Shown here in pieces: positions 19,586 through 28,436 of a stretch of 64,000 bases of DNA. Positions within the stretch are counted from its first letter, which is position 1, and the number at the start of each line of letters is the position of its first letter. The notes beneath the pieces were generated by a model. It was not told the DNA's origin. It saw only the letters and a program-made list of their open reading frames with translations, and searched no databases. A program made the translations under genes and the position numbers. Source of the DNA: Rhizobium sp. SSA_523 (GTDB lineage: Bacteria; Pseudomonadota; Alphaproteobacteria; Rhizobiales; Rhizobiaceae); contig NZ_CP129382.1 of NCBI RefSeq assembly GCF_030435705.1, positions 248,001-312,000 of the forward strand, written 5' to 3'.

Positions 19586-19741
19586 TTAGAGCGGAATGGC
19601 GCGCAGATCACCCGAGCGAGGATCACGCTGCTTGGCGGTGGAGTGCGAGGCAGCGGCGCTATATTCCGAACTGGCGCGCACGGCCGTTCCAATGGACCCG
19701 ACCGCATGGCTCAAGGCGTGCAGGGCGCTTAGCATGGGCAT
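19586..19741 (-). CDS. Small hypothetical protein, downstream of a coupled pair
   Basis: 51 residues from the ATG at 19741, with GGTGAGGTG immediately upstream. The sequence is MPMLSALHALSHAVGSIGTA at the N-terminus and ends DPRSGDLRAIPL. The amphipathic N-terminal helix followed by a R-D-L-R-x-[LI] tail resembles short rhizobial proteins of unknown function, but I cannot name a family with certainty. The start lies four bases after the stop of the preceding small ORF, which implies coupled translation. Low but positive coding evidence: good ribosome-binding site and tight spacing. Confidence 0.5.
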   Translation of the reverse strand: MPMLSALHALSHAVGSIGTAVRASSEYSAAASHSTAKQRDPRSGDLRAIPL

Positions 19742-19745
19742 CACC

Positions 19746-19937
19746 TCACCGTTCACGGAAATCGGTGAAGATCGCCGCCGGGCGGACGGCACCTGTCCTG
19801 CGCACATAGGCGCGGGCAGAGATCTGCTCGTTGGTGATGGAGCCGAAATTGTGGTAGCCCGGCGTGGAGCGGGGCGACAGGCCGGCAAGACGCAGGGTCT
19901 CGAAACCGGAATGGATAGGGCGGATGCGCGTGGTCAT
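19746..19937 (-). CDS. Small hypothetical protein, first of a coupled pair
   Basis: 63 residues, ATG at 19937, beginning MTTRIRPIHSGFETLRLAGL and ending RPAAIFTDFRER. Basic (predicted pI well above 9), no signal peptide or membrane segment. A weak AGGAAC lies upstream. It is followed after four bases by the next small ORF. No family recognised. The neighbours do not suggest a role, and the uracil-DNA glycosylase gene downstream on the left flank of the same strand is separated from it by its own gap. Confidence 0.5.
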   Translation of the reverse strand: MTTRIRPIHSGFETLRLAGLSPRSTPGYHNFGSITNEQISARAYVRRTGAVRPAAIFTDFRER

Positions 19938-20072
19938 GGCCTTGGTTCCTAAATCTGTTCCTCCCAAGACACTCCGGTAATATTGCAGCGCAACATAGAT
20001 TCGACAAGCTCGCCGGAAGCGGCGCTGCCATGCGCATTTTGCATGGCACGTTTCATAAAACGTTAAGGTTGA

Positions 20073-21041
20073 TCAAAGCTTGGGCAGGCCCTGGCGAAAA
20101 AGCAGCAGATCCTGCCAGGCCAGCGCCTTGTTGGCGGGCGCGGTGATCAGATCCTGCGGATGCAGGCTGGCCATGGCCTGCATGGTGAGCCCCGCAAGGC
20201 GCACCTCATGCCAGGCGCCACGCAGCGAGAAGATCGTGCTGTCGGCGTCGAGGAAGAAGCGGGCGGGAAAATTGCCTAGCAGCAGCAGATGGGTCGGCTC
20301 CGCCAGCGCCACCTGCCTTTCGATGAAGGGGCGGCAGATGTCGATTTCCGCCGGCGAGGGCTGCCGGTTGCCGGGCGGTCGCCAGGGCAGCACATTGGTG
20401 AGAAGCACCGTCTCCCGAGACAGGCCGATGGCCGACAGCATCCGGTCGAGCATCTGCCCGAGACGCCCGGCAAAGGGCATGCCGTCGCGATCGTCATCTG
20501 CCGAGGGCATGGGGCCGATCACCATGATACCGGATGTGGGACTGCCGCTGGCAAAGACGGTGGAGCGGGCACCGGCCTTCAGGTTGCAGCCGGAAAAGCC
20601 CTCGATTGCGTCCTTCAGCTCGCCAAGCGTCCGGGCGGCCGTCGCAGCCGCCTTTGCGGCAGCCACGGCTTCTGCATCGGGAACGGCAACCGTCGGCATT
20701 GCCGCTGTGGTGGCGCGCCCCGCGGCCTGTATCCGCTCCTTGCCCGGCCGGCTCCGCTCGGAGGCGGCAGATGCTGCGGCGCCTGCCTCGCTCGCATAAG
20801 TTTCGTTCGAGCGGGTGTCGTTTGCATAGGCTTCGGCCGCATAGGGCTGGCTTGCAGGGGCCGCTTCGGGCTTCACCGCCGGTCGCGTCCGGATGTCCGC
20901 CGCCCGCGCCGCCTTTTGCGCATCGAATTCGGCAATGCGGTCGACCGGCGTCTCTTCCAGCAGCCAGTCGACGCCGCTATCGGCGTAATACTGCAAAAGC
21001 GCCTTCAATTGCGGCAAAGAGAGTTCGCTGGCAGGGGTCAT
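20073..21041 (-). CDS. Uracil-DNA glycosylase, family 4-like, divergent
   Basis: 322 residues from the ATG at 21041. Residues 50-135 form an Ala-rich low-complexity linker after a short N-terminal domain. The catalytic domain (about 140-322) follows the UDG family 4/5 order: single Cys in GCNLKAGA, the FAGRLGQMLDRMLSAIGL segment, TNVLPWRPPGNRQPSPAEID, LLLLGNFPARFFL, and a SLHP motif (His294). Oddities: the usual GExPGxxED motif reads GPMPSADDD (residues 176-184), and the Cys set that normally holds a 4Fe-4S cluster is missing apart from two isolated Cys. It would excise uracil from DNA if active. Gene is 43 bases downstream of the Hsp70 gene and likely co-transcribed with it. Confidence 0.85.
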   Translation of the reverse strand: MTPASELSLPQLKALLQYYADSGVDWLLEETPVDRIAEFDAQKAARAADIRTRPAVKPEAAPASQPYAAEAYANDTRSNETYASEAGAAASAASERSRPGKERIQAAGRATTAAMPTVAVPDAEAVAAAKAAATAARTLGELKDAIEGFSGCNLKAGARSTVFASGSPTSGIMVIGPMPSADDDRDGMPFAGRLGQMLDRMLSAIGLSRETVLLTNVLPWRPPGNRQPSPAEIDICRPFIERQVALAEPTHLLLLGNFPARFFLDADSTIFSLRGAWHEVRLAGLTMQAMASLHPQDLITAPANKALAWQDLLLFRQGLPKL

Positions 21042-21084
21042 GGGGCTGAGCTTACCGGAAGGAGGCGCAAGGATAAAGCGCCGA

Positions 21085-22380
21085 TCACGCCACCCACTGT
21101 CCAACATCACCGCTTTCGCCGATCAGCGCCAGACCATGGGCGATCGACAACAATTCGCCGCCGCTTTCGATCCGCCGGTCGTCGAAGCGGCGCCTGAAGA
21201 TGTCGCGCACGGCCGGCACGAAAGACGAACCGCCGGTGAGGAAGACCTTGTCGATCTCGTCCGCCGGCGTGCGGGTCTTCGTCAGCACCTCGTCCAGCGC
21301 ATCCTCGATTCGTGTCAGATCGTCGGCGATCCAGCTCTCGAAATCGCGCCGCCTGACGGTCTTGCGGCCGGCCCTGCCGAGCGGCGCGAAGTGAAACTCC
21401 GCCTCCTCCTGCTCCGACAGCGCCATTTTGATGGCGGAGATCGCCTGATAGAGCGGGTATCCCTCATCATGTTCGATCAGGTCGATGAAGAGCTCCAGCT
21501 TTTCCGGTTCGGTGGCCGAGCGGACGAGCGATTGCAGATCGGCGAATTCGCGCGTCGTCTTGAAGATCGACAGCTGGTTCCAGCGGCCGAAATTCGCGTA
21601 ATAGCCGGCCGGAACATCCAGAACCTTGCCGAAGCTCTTGAAATGGCTGCCCTTTCCAATTTCGGGCGAGACCAGGTTGTCGATCAGCCGGAAATCGAAG
21701 TGATCGCCGGCAATGCCGACGCCCGAATGGCCGATGGGGATGGCGCGCAAGATGCCGGCCTGGCGTTCGAAGCGGATCAGTGAATAGTCGGTGGTGCCGC
21801 CGCCGAAATCCGCCACCAGCACATTGGCATCCTGCGTCAGCGACTGGGCGAAATAATAGGCCGCCGCCACCGGTTCGTAGACGTAATGGATCTGGGGCAG
21901 GCCGAACCGCTCGAGCGCTGCCTGGTAGCGCTGCATGGCAAGCGCCTCATCCGGATTGGCGCCGGCAAAGCGCACCGGACGTCCCACCACCAGCCTCGAA
22001 ATCTCGGTGGGCCAGTCCTCTCCGGCATAGGCTTTCAGGCGACGCAGGAAGATCTCCATGAGATCCTCGAAGGCCTGCCGCCGTGCAAAGACCAGTGTGG
22101 CCTGAAAAGCGGCGCTGGCCGCAAAGGTCTTGATCGACTGCAGGAAGCGGCAATCGCCGGGATTGTCGATGAACATGCGGATCGCCGCCTGTCCGGCCTC
22201 CACTTTCAGGGCTTCCGCCCCGAGCCCTCTGTCCTTCATGAAGGACAGCGCCGTGCGCATGCTGTCGCTATCGCCGGCGCTGCTGTGGAAGGGCACGGAA
22301 TGCGTGGTGGATCCGCCGGCATCGGCGAGCGCCAAGACGGTATTGGTCGTGCCGAAATCGAGCCCGAGCGCGCGTGCCAT
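21085..22380 (-). CDS. Hsp70-family protein, YegD-like
   Basis: 431 residues from the ATG at 22380 (AAGGA eight bases upstream). Only the actin-like ATPase fold is present: phosphate-1 motif LDFGTTNTV, phosphate-2 VADFGGGTTDYSLI and adenosine motif FLTGGSSFVPAVR. The substrate-binding domain and lid of DnaK are absent, as in E. coli YegD (about 450 residues). Cytoplasmic; client proteins unknown. The spacing to the uracil-DNA glycosylase gene suggests a two-gene unit. Confidence 0.9.
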   Translation of the reverse strand: MARALGLDFGTTNTVLALADAGGSTTHSVPFHSSAGDSDSMRTALSFMKDRGLGAEALKVEAGQAAIRMFIDNPGDCRFLQSIKTFAASAAFQATLVFARRQAFEDLMEIFLRRLKAYAGEDWPTEISRLVVGRPVRFAGANPDEALAMQRYQAALERFGLPQIHYVYEPVAAAYYFAQSLTQDANVLVADFGGGTTDYSLIRFERQAGILRAIPIGHSGVGIAGDHFDFRLIDNLVSPEIGKGSHFKSFGKVLDVPAGYYANFGRWNQLSIFKTTREFADLQSLVRSATEPEKLELFIDLIEHDEGYPLYQAISAIKMALSEQEEAEFHFAPLGRAGRKTVRRRDFESWIADDLTRIEDALDEVLTKTRTPADEIDKVFLTGGSSFVPAVRDIFRRRFDDRRIESGGELLSIAHGLALIGESGDVGQWVA

Positions 22381-22552
22381 GGCGAGATCCTTCCTGACGA
22401 AAATGGTGTGAGACGGGCCCGGCATTGCCGCGACCCGGATTATGATAGAAGAGCGGTCAGCGCCCTTCCGACACAGGTGAGGGGCGCTGATCGCATGTCA
22501 GGATGAAGATTTCAAGACAAAGCGCGTGCCCCGCGCGCCGGCCGCCGCGATC

Positions 22553-25500
22553 CTATTCGGCGGCCGCGGCAGGCGAGACCGCCACACCGGAACCGCGAGC
22601 TTGAGCGGGCGGCGGCGAGGCGCCAGAGCCATTAGACTGCGGCTCAGCCCGCCGGACGATCTTCGAGACAAGGCGCTGCAGAAAGGTGCCGAGGCGGTCC
22701 ATCTGCAGGAAGATCACCGGCGTGATGAACAGGGTGAGCATTTGCGAGACGACCAGCCCGCCCACCACGGCGACGCCCAGCGGCTGGCGCAGCTCCGAGC
22801 TTGCGCCGGAGCCGAGAGCGATGGGCAGCGCCCCGAGCAGGGCGCAGAAGGTCGTCATCATGATCGGCCGGAAGCGTCGCACCGAGGCCTCGGCAATGGC
22901 TTCGGCGGGCGGCATGGCCTTGTCCCGCATCAGCTCCACCGCCACATCGATCATCATGATCGCATTCTTCTTGACGATGCCGATCAGCATCAGGAGACCG
23001 ATCAGGGCGATGACCGAGAGATCGAAATCCATCACCTTGAGGGCGACCAGGGCTCCGAAGGCTGCTGCCGGCAGGCCGGACAGGATGGTCAGCGGATGGA
23101 TGAAGCTCTCGTACAGGACGCCGAGCACGACATAGATGGTGATCACCGCTGCCAGGATCAGCAGCGGCGTATTGCCCTGGCTCTGCTTGAAGACGGCGGC
23201 ATTGCCGCCATAGGAGATGAACACGTCGCTCGGCATGTTCACCTGCTGCCTGATGGCATCGATTCGTGCCGTGGCATCGCTGAGCGATACGCCGTCCGGC
23301 AGGTTGAAGGATACGGTGGTCGATACCAGCTGGCCCGTCTGGTTGATGGTGACCGGGGCCGGCCTGCGCGTCACCGTGGCGAAGCTGGACAGCGGCACCA
23401 GCGCACCCGTCCGTGACGACAGGATATTGATATCGCGCAGCAGCTGATCGTCGACGGGCCGCGACCGGTCGAATTCGACGATGACGTCGTAACTGTCGCC
23501 GGTCGACTGGATCTGCGCCGCCGTGTAGCCGCCAAAGGCCATCTCCAGCGTCTTTCGCAGCTGGTCATTGGTGATGCCGAAGGCCGCGGCCTTGTCCATG
23601 TCCAGTCTGATATCGGCGGAGATCGCGCTGTTCTGTGCATCGGAGGTCACGTCGGCAAACAGCGGATCGCGGCGCATTGCCGCCTGCATCGTGTCGGCCC
23701 ACTGGCTGGTGGTGGTGGCATTCAGCGCCTGAATTACCAGCTGATATTGGCTGGCGGTGCTGCGGCCGCCGAAGCGAAGGCTTTGTTGCGGGTTGATGTA
23801 GGTTCGCATGCCCGCCACCGCAGAGGTCGCCTTGCGCAGGGCGTCAATCGTCTGCACCAGAGGCGGCCGCTCCGCCTTGGGCTTCAGCTCGACGAACATG
23901 GTGCCGTTGTTGAGCGGGCTGCGGGCATTGCCGCCGACAATCGAGGTGACATGCGCGACGGCGGGATTGGCCCGGACGATCGCGGCAACCTGTGCCTGCA
24001 GGTCCTGCATGGCCGTATAGGATATGTCTTCGCGCGCCCGGGTGGAGATCGACAGGCGTCCCGTGTCCTCCTGCGGAAAGAAGCTGGAGGGCAGGGCGAC
24101 GAACAGCCAGGCCGAGGCCGCGACCGTGGCGAGAAAGCACAGCATCACCAGCGAGCGGTGCCTGAGACACCAGAAGACCGAGCGTTCATAGCCCTTGAGC
24201 GTCCAGTCAAACCCGCGATCGAACCAGCGGATGAGCATGGGCGGGCGGGAGCGGTGCGATGACAGCCTGGCAGCGAGCATCGGCGTCACGGTCAGCGAAA
24301 CCAGCGCCGAGGCCATGATGGCGAGCGTCACAACCATGCCGAATTCGTTGAACAGCCGGCCCACGACGCCGCCCATCAGCAGGATGGGAATGAAGACGGC
24401 CACCAGTGAAACGGACATGGACAGGATGGTGGAGCTGACCTCTGCCGCACCCTGCAGGGCCGCCGCGCGCATCGGCAGCCCTTCCTCATGCAGGCGCAGG
24501 ATGTTTTCCAGCATCACGATCGCATCGTCCACCACAAGCCCGACCGACAGCGTCAGCCCGAGCAGGGAGATATTGTCGATGCTGTAGCCGAGCACATGCA
24601 TGGCGCCGAAGGTGGCGATCAGCGAAAGCGGCACGGCAAGTCCCGGAATGATCGTGGCGGCCAGATGGCCTGTGAACAGGTAGATCACCAGGATGACGAG
24701 ACCGATCGTCAGGAACAGGGTGAATTGCACATCCTTGATCGCCTCGTCGATGGCCAGCGAGGCATCGTTCATCACAGTGAGATGCACCGAAGGCGGAAGT
24801 TGCTCCGCAAGCGCCGGCAACTTCGCCTTGATCGCCTTGACGACCTCGACCGTATTGGCATCGGGCTGGCGCTGCACGGCCAGGATGATCGATCGCTTGC
24901 CGTCGAACCAGCTGCCGGCATCGAGATTGGCGACGCTATCCTCGACACGGGCCACATCGCCGAGATGGATCGGCGCGCCGTTCCTGGTGGCGATTACCAG
25001 CGAGCGGAACTCGTCCGCATCGATACGCTGCGTCCGCGCGTCGATGGTCAGCCGCTGATCCGCCGTCTGCAGCGTGCCGACCGGCGCCTGGTTGTTGGCG
25101 CCGGCGATCGCGCTCGTGACGCTGTCGACCCCCAGCCCGCGGGCCTGCAGGGCGCCCGGATCCAGCCCGATCCGCACGGCATAGGTCTGGGAGCCGTAAA
25201 TCCCCACCTCGGCCACGCCCGGCAAGGTGGAGAGCAGCGGCGACACCACGTTCTGCGCGATCTCGTCCACCTTGGATCGCGGCATTTCCCCCGAATCGAT
25301 CGTCAGCAGCAGGATCGGCGCATCGGCCGGATTGGTCTTGCGGTAACTTGGTGCCGTCGTCATATTGCTCGGCAGTTGCCGGGTCGCCTGGGAAATGGCC
25401 GCCTGTACATCGGCTGCGGCGGAATCGATATTGCGGTCCAGGTCAAATTGCAGAACGATCGAGGTGCTGCCCAGGGCGTTCGTCGCGCTGATCTCGGTTA

Positions 25501-25726
25501 TGCCGGGGATGGTCTCGAATTTCTTGATCAGCGGCGTCGCGACCGAGGTCGCCATGGTTTCCGGCGATGCGCCGGACAGCGAGGCCGAGACATTGATGGT
25601 CGGAAAATCCACCTTGGGCAAAGCGGCGACGGGCAATTGCCGATAGCCGGCAAGGCCCGCCAGCACCAGTCCGAGGGCCAGGAGGATGGTTGCGACCGGC
25701 CGGTTGATGCAAAATTGCGGGATCAT
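22553..25726 (-). CDS. RND efflux permease, HAE1/MdtBC type
   Basis: 1057 residues. The N-terminus MIPQFCINRPVATILLALG and KVDFPTINV are typical of hydrophobe/amphiphile efflux-1 pumps of the MdtB/MdtC group. Twelve membrane helices are expected in two repeats, with large periplasmic loops (about 40-330 and 560-860). The proton-relay region GLVVDDAIVMLEN in helix 4 is intact. Ends in a Pro/Gly/Ala-rich tail. It exports drugs or bile-like compounds across the envelope with a periplasmic adaptor. Its ATG overlaps the adaptor stop (ATGA). No outer-membrane channel gene is adjacent. Confidence 0.93.
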   Translation of the reverse strand: MIPQFCINRPVATILLALGLVLAGLAGYRQLPVAALPKVDFPTINVSASLSGASPETMATSVATPLIKKFETIPGITEISATNALGSTSIVLQFDLDRNIDSAAADVQAAISQATRQLPSNMTTAPSYRKTNPADAPILLLTIDSGEMPRSKVDEIAQNVVSPLLSTLPGVAEVGIYGSQTYAVRIGLDPGALQARGLGVDSVTSAIAGANNQAPVGTLQTADQRLTIDARTQRIDADEFRSLVIATRNGAPIHLGDVARVEDSVANLDAGSWFDGKRSIILAVQRQPDANTVEVVKAIKAKLPALAEQLPPSVHLTVMNDASLAIDEAIKDVQFTLFLTIGLVILVIYLFTGHLAATIIPGLAVPLSLIATFGAMHVLGYSIDNISLLGLTLSVGLVVDDAIVMLENILRLHEEGLPMRAAALQGAAEVSSTILSMSVSLVAVFIPILLMGGVVGRLFNEFGMVVTLAIMASALVSLTVTPMLAARLSSHRSRPPMLIRWFDRGFDWTLKGYERSVFWCLRHRSLVMLCFLATVAASAWLFVALPSSFFPQEDTGRLSISTRAREDISYTAMQDLQAQVAAIVRANPAVAHVTSIVGGNARSPLNNGTMFVELKPKAERPPLVQTIDALRKATSAVAGMRTYINPQQSLRFGGRSTASQYQLVIQALNATTTSQWADTMQAAMRRDPLFADVTSDAQNSAISADIRLDMDKAAAFGITNDQLRKTLEMAFGGYTAAQIQSTGDSYDVIVEFDRSRPVDDQLLRDINILSSRTGALVPLSSFATVTRRPAPVTINQTGQLVSTTVSFNLPDGVSLSDATARIDAIRQQVNMPSDVFISYGGNAAVFKQSQGNTPLLILAAVITIYVVLGVLYESFIHPLTILSGLPAAAFGALVALKVMDFDLSVIALIGLLMLIGIVKKNAIMMIDVAVELMRDKAMPPAEAIAEASVRRFRPIMMTTFCALLGALPIALGSGASSELRQPLGVAVVGGLVVSQMLTLFITPVIFLQMDRLGTFLQRLVSKIVRRAEPQSNGSGASPPPAQARGSGVAVSPAAAAE

Positions 25727-27059
25727 GGCTGCGCCACCCCGCTCAGTGCCGCGGCATTGGCGACCGGCAGCGGCGGATCGCCGGCAAATTGCTCGATCAC
25801 ATGCTGCCCATCGGCAAGCTGCACCTGTCCCTCGACCACCACATGCCAGCCCTGCGCAAGGCCGGAGAGGATGGAGGTCCGACCGTCATTGGAACGCCCG
25901 ACCGTGACGCTTTTGGCGCGGATGCGACCGCTCTCATCGACCGTATAGACGAAGGAGCCTTCCGCACCCTGACGCACCGAAACGCTCGGCACCAGGATCT
26001 CCTGTTCGTCCGGCCGGAAATGAACGGTCACGTTGACGTTCTGGCCGGGCCAGAGCGTGCCCTTGGCGTTTTCGAACTCGGCCTTGGCAAGCACGGTGCC
26101 GGACGTTTCATCAATGCTGTTGTCGAAGAAGGAGAGCACACCGCGATCGGCGCTGCCGCCCGTCGCGGCCGGATCGGCATCCACCTTAGCCCTGTCGTCG
26201 AGGCCGCGACGCAGGTCCGGCAGGTAGCGCTGCGGCAGCCGGAAGGCGATCGAGATCGGGTTGTAGCGCGTGATGGTGACAAGGCTGGCGCCGGCGCTGA
26301 GATAGGCGCCGGGACTGACGGTGATATCGCCGAGACGGCCGGCATAGGGCGCGCGGATTTCGGTATGCTCCAGCGCCACCTGGTCGGCGGACAGCATTGC
26401 CTGGTCTGCCGCAAGCTTCGCCGCGGCGATATCGCGCGCCGCCTTTGCCTGTTCATATCCCTGCTCTGACTGAACATTCTGCTTCAGCAGCGTATTGGCC
26501 CTCTGCAGCGCCGCCTCGGCCCCGGCAAGGCTTGCGCCGTCGCTGCAAGATTGGCCTGATCCTTGGCTATGCTGGCCTGGGCGGTGCGGTCCTCCAGCCG
26601 CGCAATCAGCGCGCCCGCCGCCACCTCCTCGCCGTCGCGCGCGACGACTTCAACGAGCAGGCCCGGCTGCACGGCCGAGATCACCGTCGTATCGGCCGCC
26701 TGGGCAAAGCCGTTGGCCGGCACGTCGAGCGCCAGCCGGCCAAGGGTCACCGCCTCGGTGCGCACCGTCAGCGGCCCGCCGCTGCGGCGCCCCTGTGCCG
26801 GATCGCCCGCATGGCCGGACTGCCCCGACCGGCCGCCTGCCTCTCCATTTGTGCCGCTCCTGCCATCGCCAGAGACATGGCTGGCGCCATCCGCTGGCAT
26901 TGCGGAAGGCAAAGTGGAGGAAGAGGCGGAGGAAGAGGGCGATTGCGCGGCCAGAAGGTGAAACGGGCTCTCCAGAAGGGCGGGAAGGCGATCGCGAAGA
27001 CACCAGGCGCCACCGGCGCCGAAGGCTAAAATGCCGAGGAAGATCCAGGTTTTTTTCAT
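25723..27059 (-). pseudogene. RND periplasmic adaptor (membrane fusion protein), frameshifted
   Basis: Two frames together make one MdtA-like adaptor. The 5' part (27059 to about 26537) gives an N-terminal anchor (MKKTWIFLGILAFGAGGAW), a Ser/Gly-rich linker to about residue 95, and the first half of the lipoyl hairpin (DRTAQASIAKDQANLAAT). It then runs into a stop at 26484. The second frame continues SLAGAEAALQRANTLLKQ and through the remaining hairpin, barrel and membrane-proximal domains to 25723. Restoring one C between 26537 and 26538 (GCGACG|GCGCAAGC on the coding strand) rejoins the frames exactly, giving LAATRASLAGAEA. Either a real recent null mutation or a base-call/assembly error. 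The downstream permease start depends on translation through this gene. Confidence 0.85.
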
Positions 27060-27459
27060 GGAGGAGCCCGAAAGCGTCAGGGAGTGGTATCTGCTGCACT
27101 GCGGCAATCCGCAGGGTCAGGGAACGCCTGAACGGGCGAAAAATCATCTTAAACTTCGGTAATGTCGATCGGCAGCTCCGGTCGTCCGGCTCCGATTATC
27201 CAGTTCGGGCATCCGGCCCGGCCGTGCTGAGGCCCGGCCGGGGCATTCTCGCGTCCCGTAGGGATATGGCGAAAATCGTTCTATTCCGCGTCGCGAAGCC
27301 TCGATGCCTGTCGGATCCACCGGCGGCTTCGCTCCTCGAACTGAACGAGTTTCTCTCATACCATGCGCCAAATCCTGCCATGCGCCAAATCCTGCCATGC
27401 GCCAAATCCTGATTGAGTTTCGACCCTGAAGGATGGGCGCCAGGATCATCGGCAGGAGG
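27060..27459. other. Intergenic region adaptor / SDR
   Basis: 400 bases without a supported gene. It should carry the promoter of the efflux operon (- strand). Contents seen: an imperfect GC-rich inverted repeat CCGGCCCGGCC / GGCCCGGCCGG near 27215-27240, possibly structural, and the 17-bp perfect repeat array at 27361-27411. Confidence 0.5.
27361..27411. repeat. 17-bp tandem repeat, 3 perfect units
   Basis: CCATGCGCCAAATCCTG occurs three times with no mismatch and no spacer, about 50 bases downstream of the SDR gene stop. Perfect identity suggests recent expansion. Confidence 0.95.
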
Positions 27460-28248
27460 TCAGAGCGATTTGGCAGCCCCGCCGTCGACGCGGATCATGC
27501 TGCCGGTCACATAGGCGGCCGGCACGGAGCAGAGGAAGGCACCCACGGCGCCGAATTCCTCGGTGGTGCCCAGACGGCCGGCCGGGATGCTCTTGATCGA
27601 GGCGGCCCGCACCTCGTCGAGGCTCTTGCCCTGCCGCTTGGCATTGGCGCCGTCCAGTTCGTCGATCCGGTCGGTGTGGATGCGGCCGGGCAGGATCATA
27701 TTGGCCGTGATGCCGAAGGAGGCGACTTCGGTTGCCAGGGTCTTGTTCCAGCCGACAAGCGCGCCGCGCAGCGTATTGGACAAAGCAAGGTTGGGGATGG
27801 GCTCCACCACGCCGGAAGAGGCAACGGTGAGAATGCGGCCAAAACCCTGTTCCTTCATGGCCGGCAGGAAGGCATTGGTCAGGGCGATGACCCGCAGCAC
27901 CATGGTCTGGAAGAAGCTTTCCAGTTTTTCCACGCTCATGTCCTCGGACGTGCCGGGCGTCGGGCCGCCGGTATTGTTGACCAGAATATCGAGGCCGCCG
28001 AGCTTTTCCTGTACCGCCTTCTGCAGATTGACGACGGCATCGTCCTCGCCGAGATCCGCCCAGACCCATTCCGCCTTGCCCTTGCCCGCCGCATTGATGG
28101 CCTCGCAATTCTGCGCCAGCGTATCACCGCTGCGCCCGCACAAGAGAACATGCGCGCCTTCTGCAGCAAGCGCCCTGGCAATGCCGAGGCCAAGTCCGCG
28201 AGAGGAGGCGAGCACGAGGGCGCGCTTGCCGGAAATGCCGAAATCCAT
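27460..28248 (-). CDS. SDR-family oxidoreductase lacking the YxxxK motif
   Basis: 262 residues from the ATG at 28248, preceded by GGAAGGAAG. Rossmann nucleotide motif SSRGLGLG (residues 15-22) and NNTGG (91-95) are present, as is the helix-alpha4 Asn/Ser region (Ser144-Ser145). The expected catalytic Tyr and Lys positions are Ser157 and Arg161 (LALSNTLRGALVG), so the standard proton relay is absent. The ILPGRIHTDR segment and the LSNxLR pattern match a recognised SDR subgroup of unknown substrate. Monocistronic. Confidence 0.88.
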   Translation of the reverse strand: MDFGISGKRALVLASSRGLGLGIARALAAEGAHVLLCGRSGDTLAQNCEAINAAGKGKAEWVWADLGEDDAVVNLQKAVQEKLGGLDILVNNTGGPTPGTSEDMSVEKLESFFQTMVLRVIALTNAFLPAMKEQGFGRILTVASSGVVEPIPNLALSNTLRGALVGWNKTLATEVASFGITANMILPGRIHTDRIDELDGANAKRQGKSLDEVRAASIKSIPAGRLGTTEEFGAVGAFLCSVPAAYVTGSMIRVDGGAAKSL

Positions 28249-28436
28249 GGGTCTTCCTTCCTGATGCAATCATGGGTTTGAGAGGTGAACTTAACGCGGC
28301 TGGCCGGTCGGGAAAAGGCTGCGGCCTGCTGCAAATGGCTTGACAGGCGTTTTGACCCAGAACCAAGCCCCGTCGGCAGGGCGAAAGGCCGCCTGCGCCT
28401 CTGTCGAAAGCCGGGGCCGGGCCCTATCTTGAGGAC

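Noticed and set aside
27361..27411. CRISPR array
   Set aside because: The repeats are head to tail without spacers, and no cas gene is present; the same applies to the other arrays.
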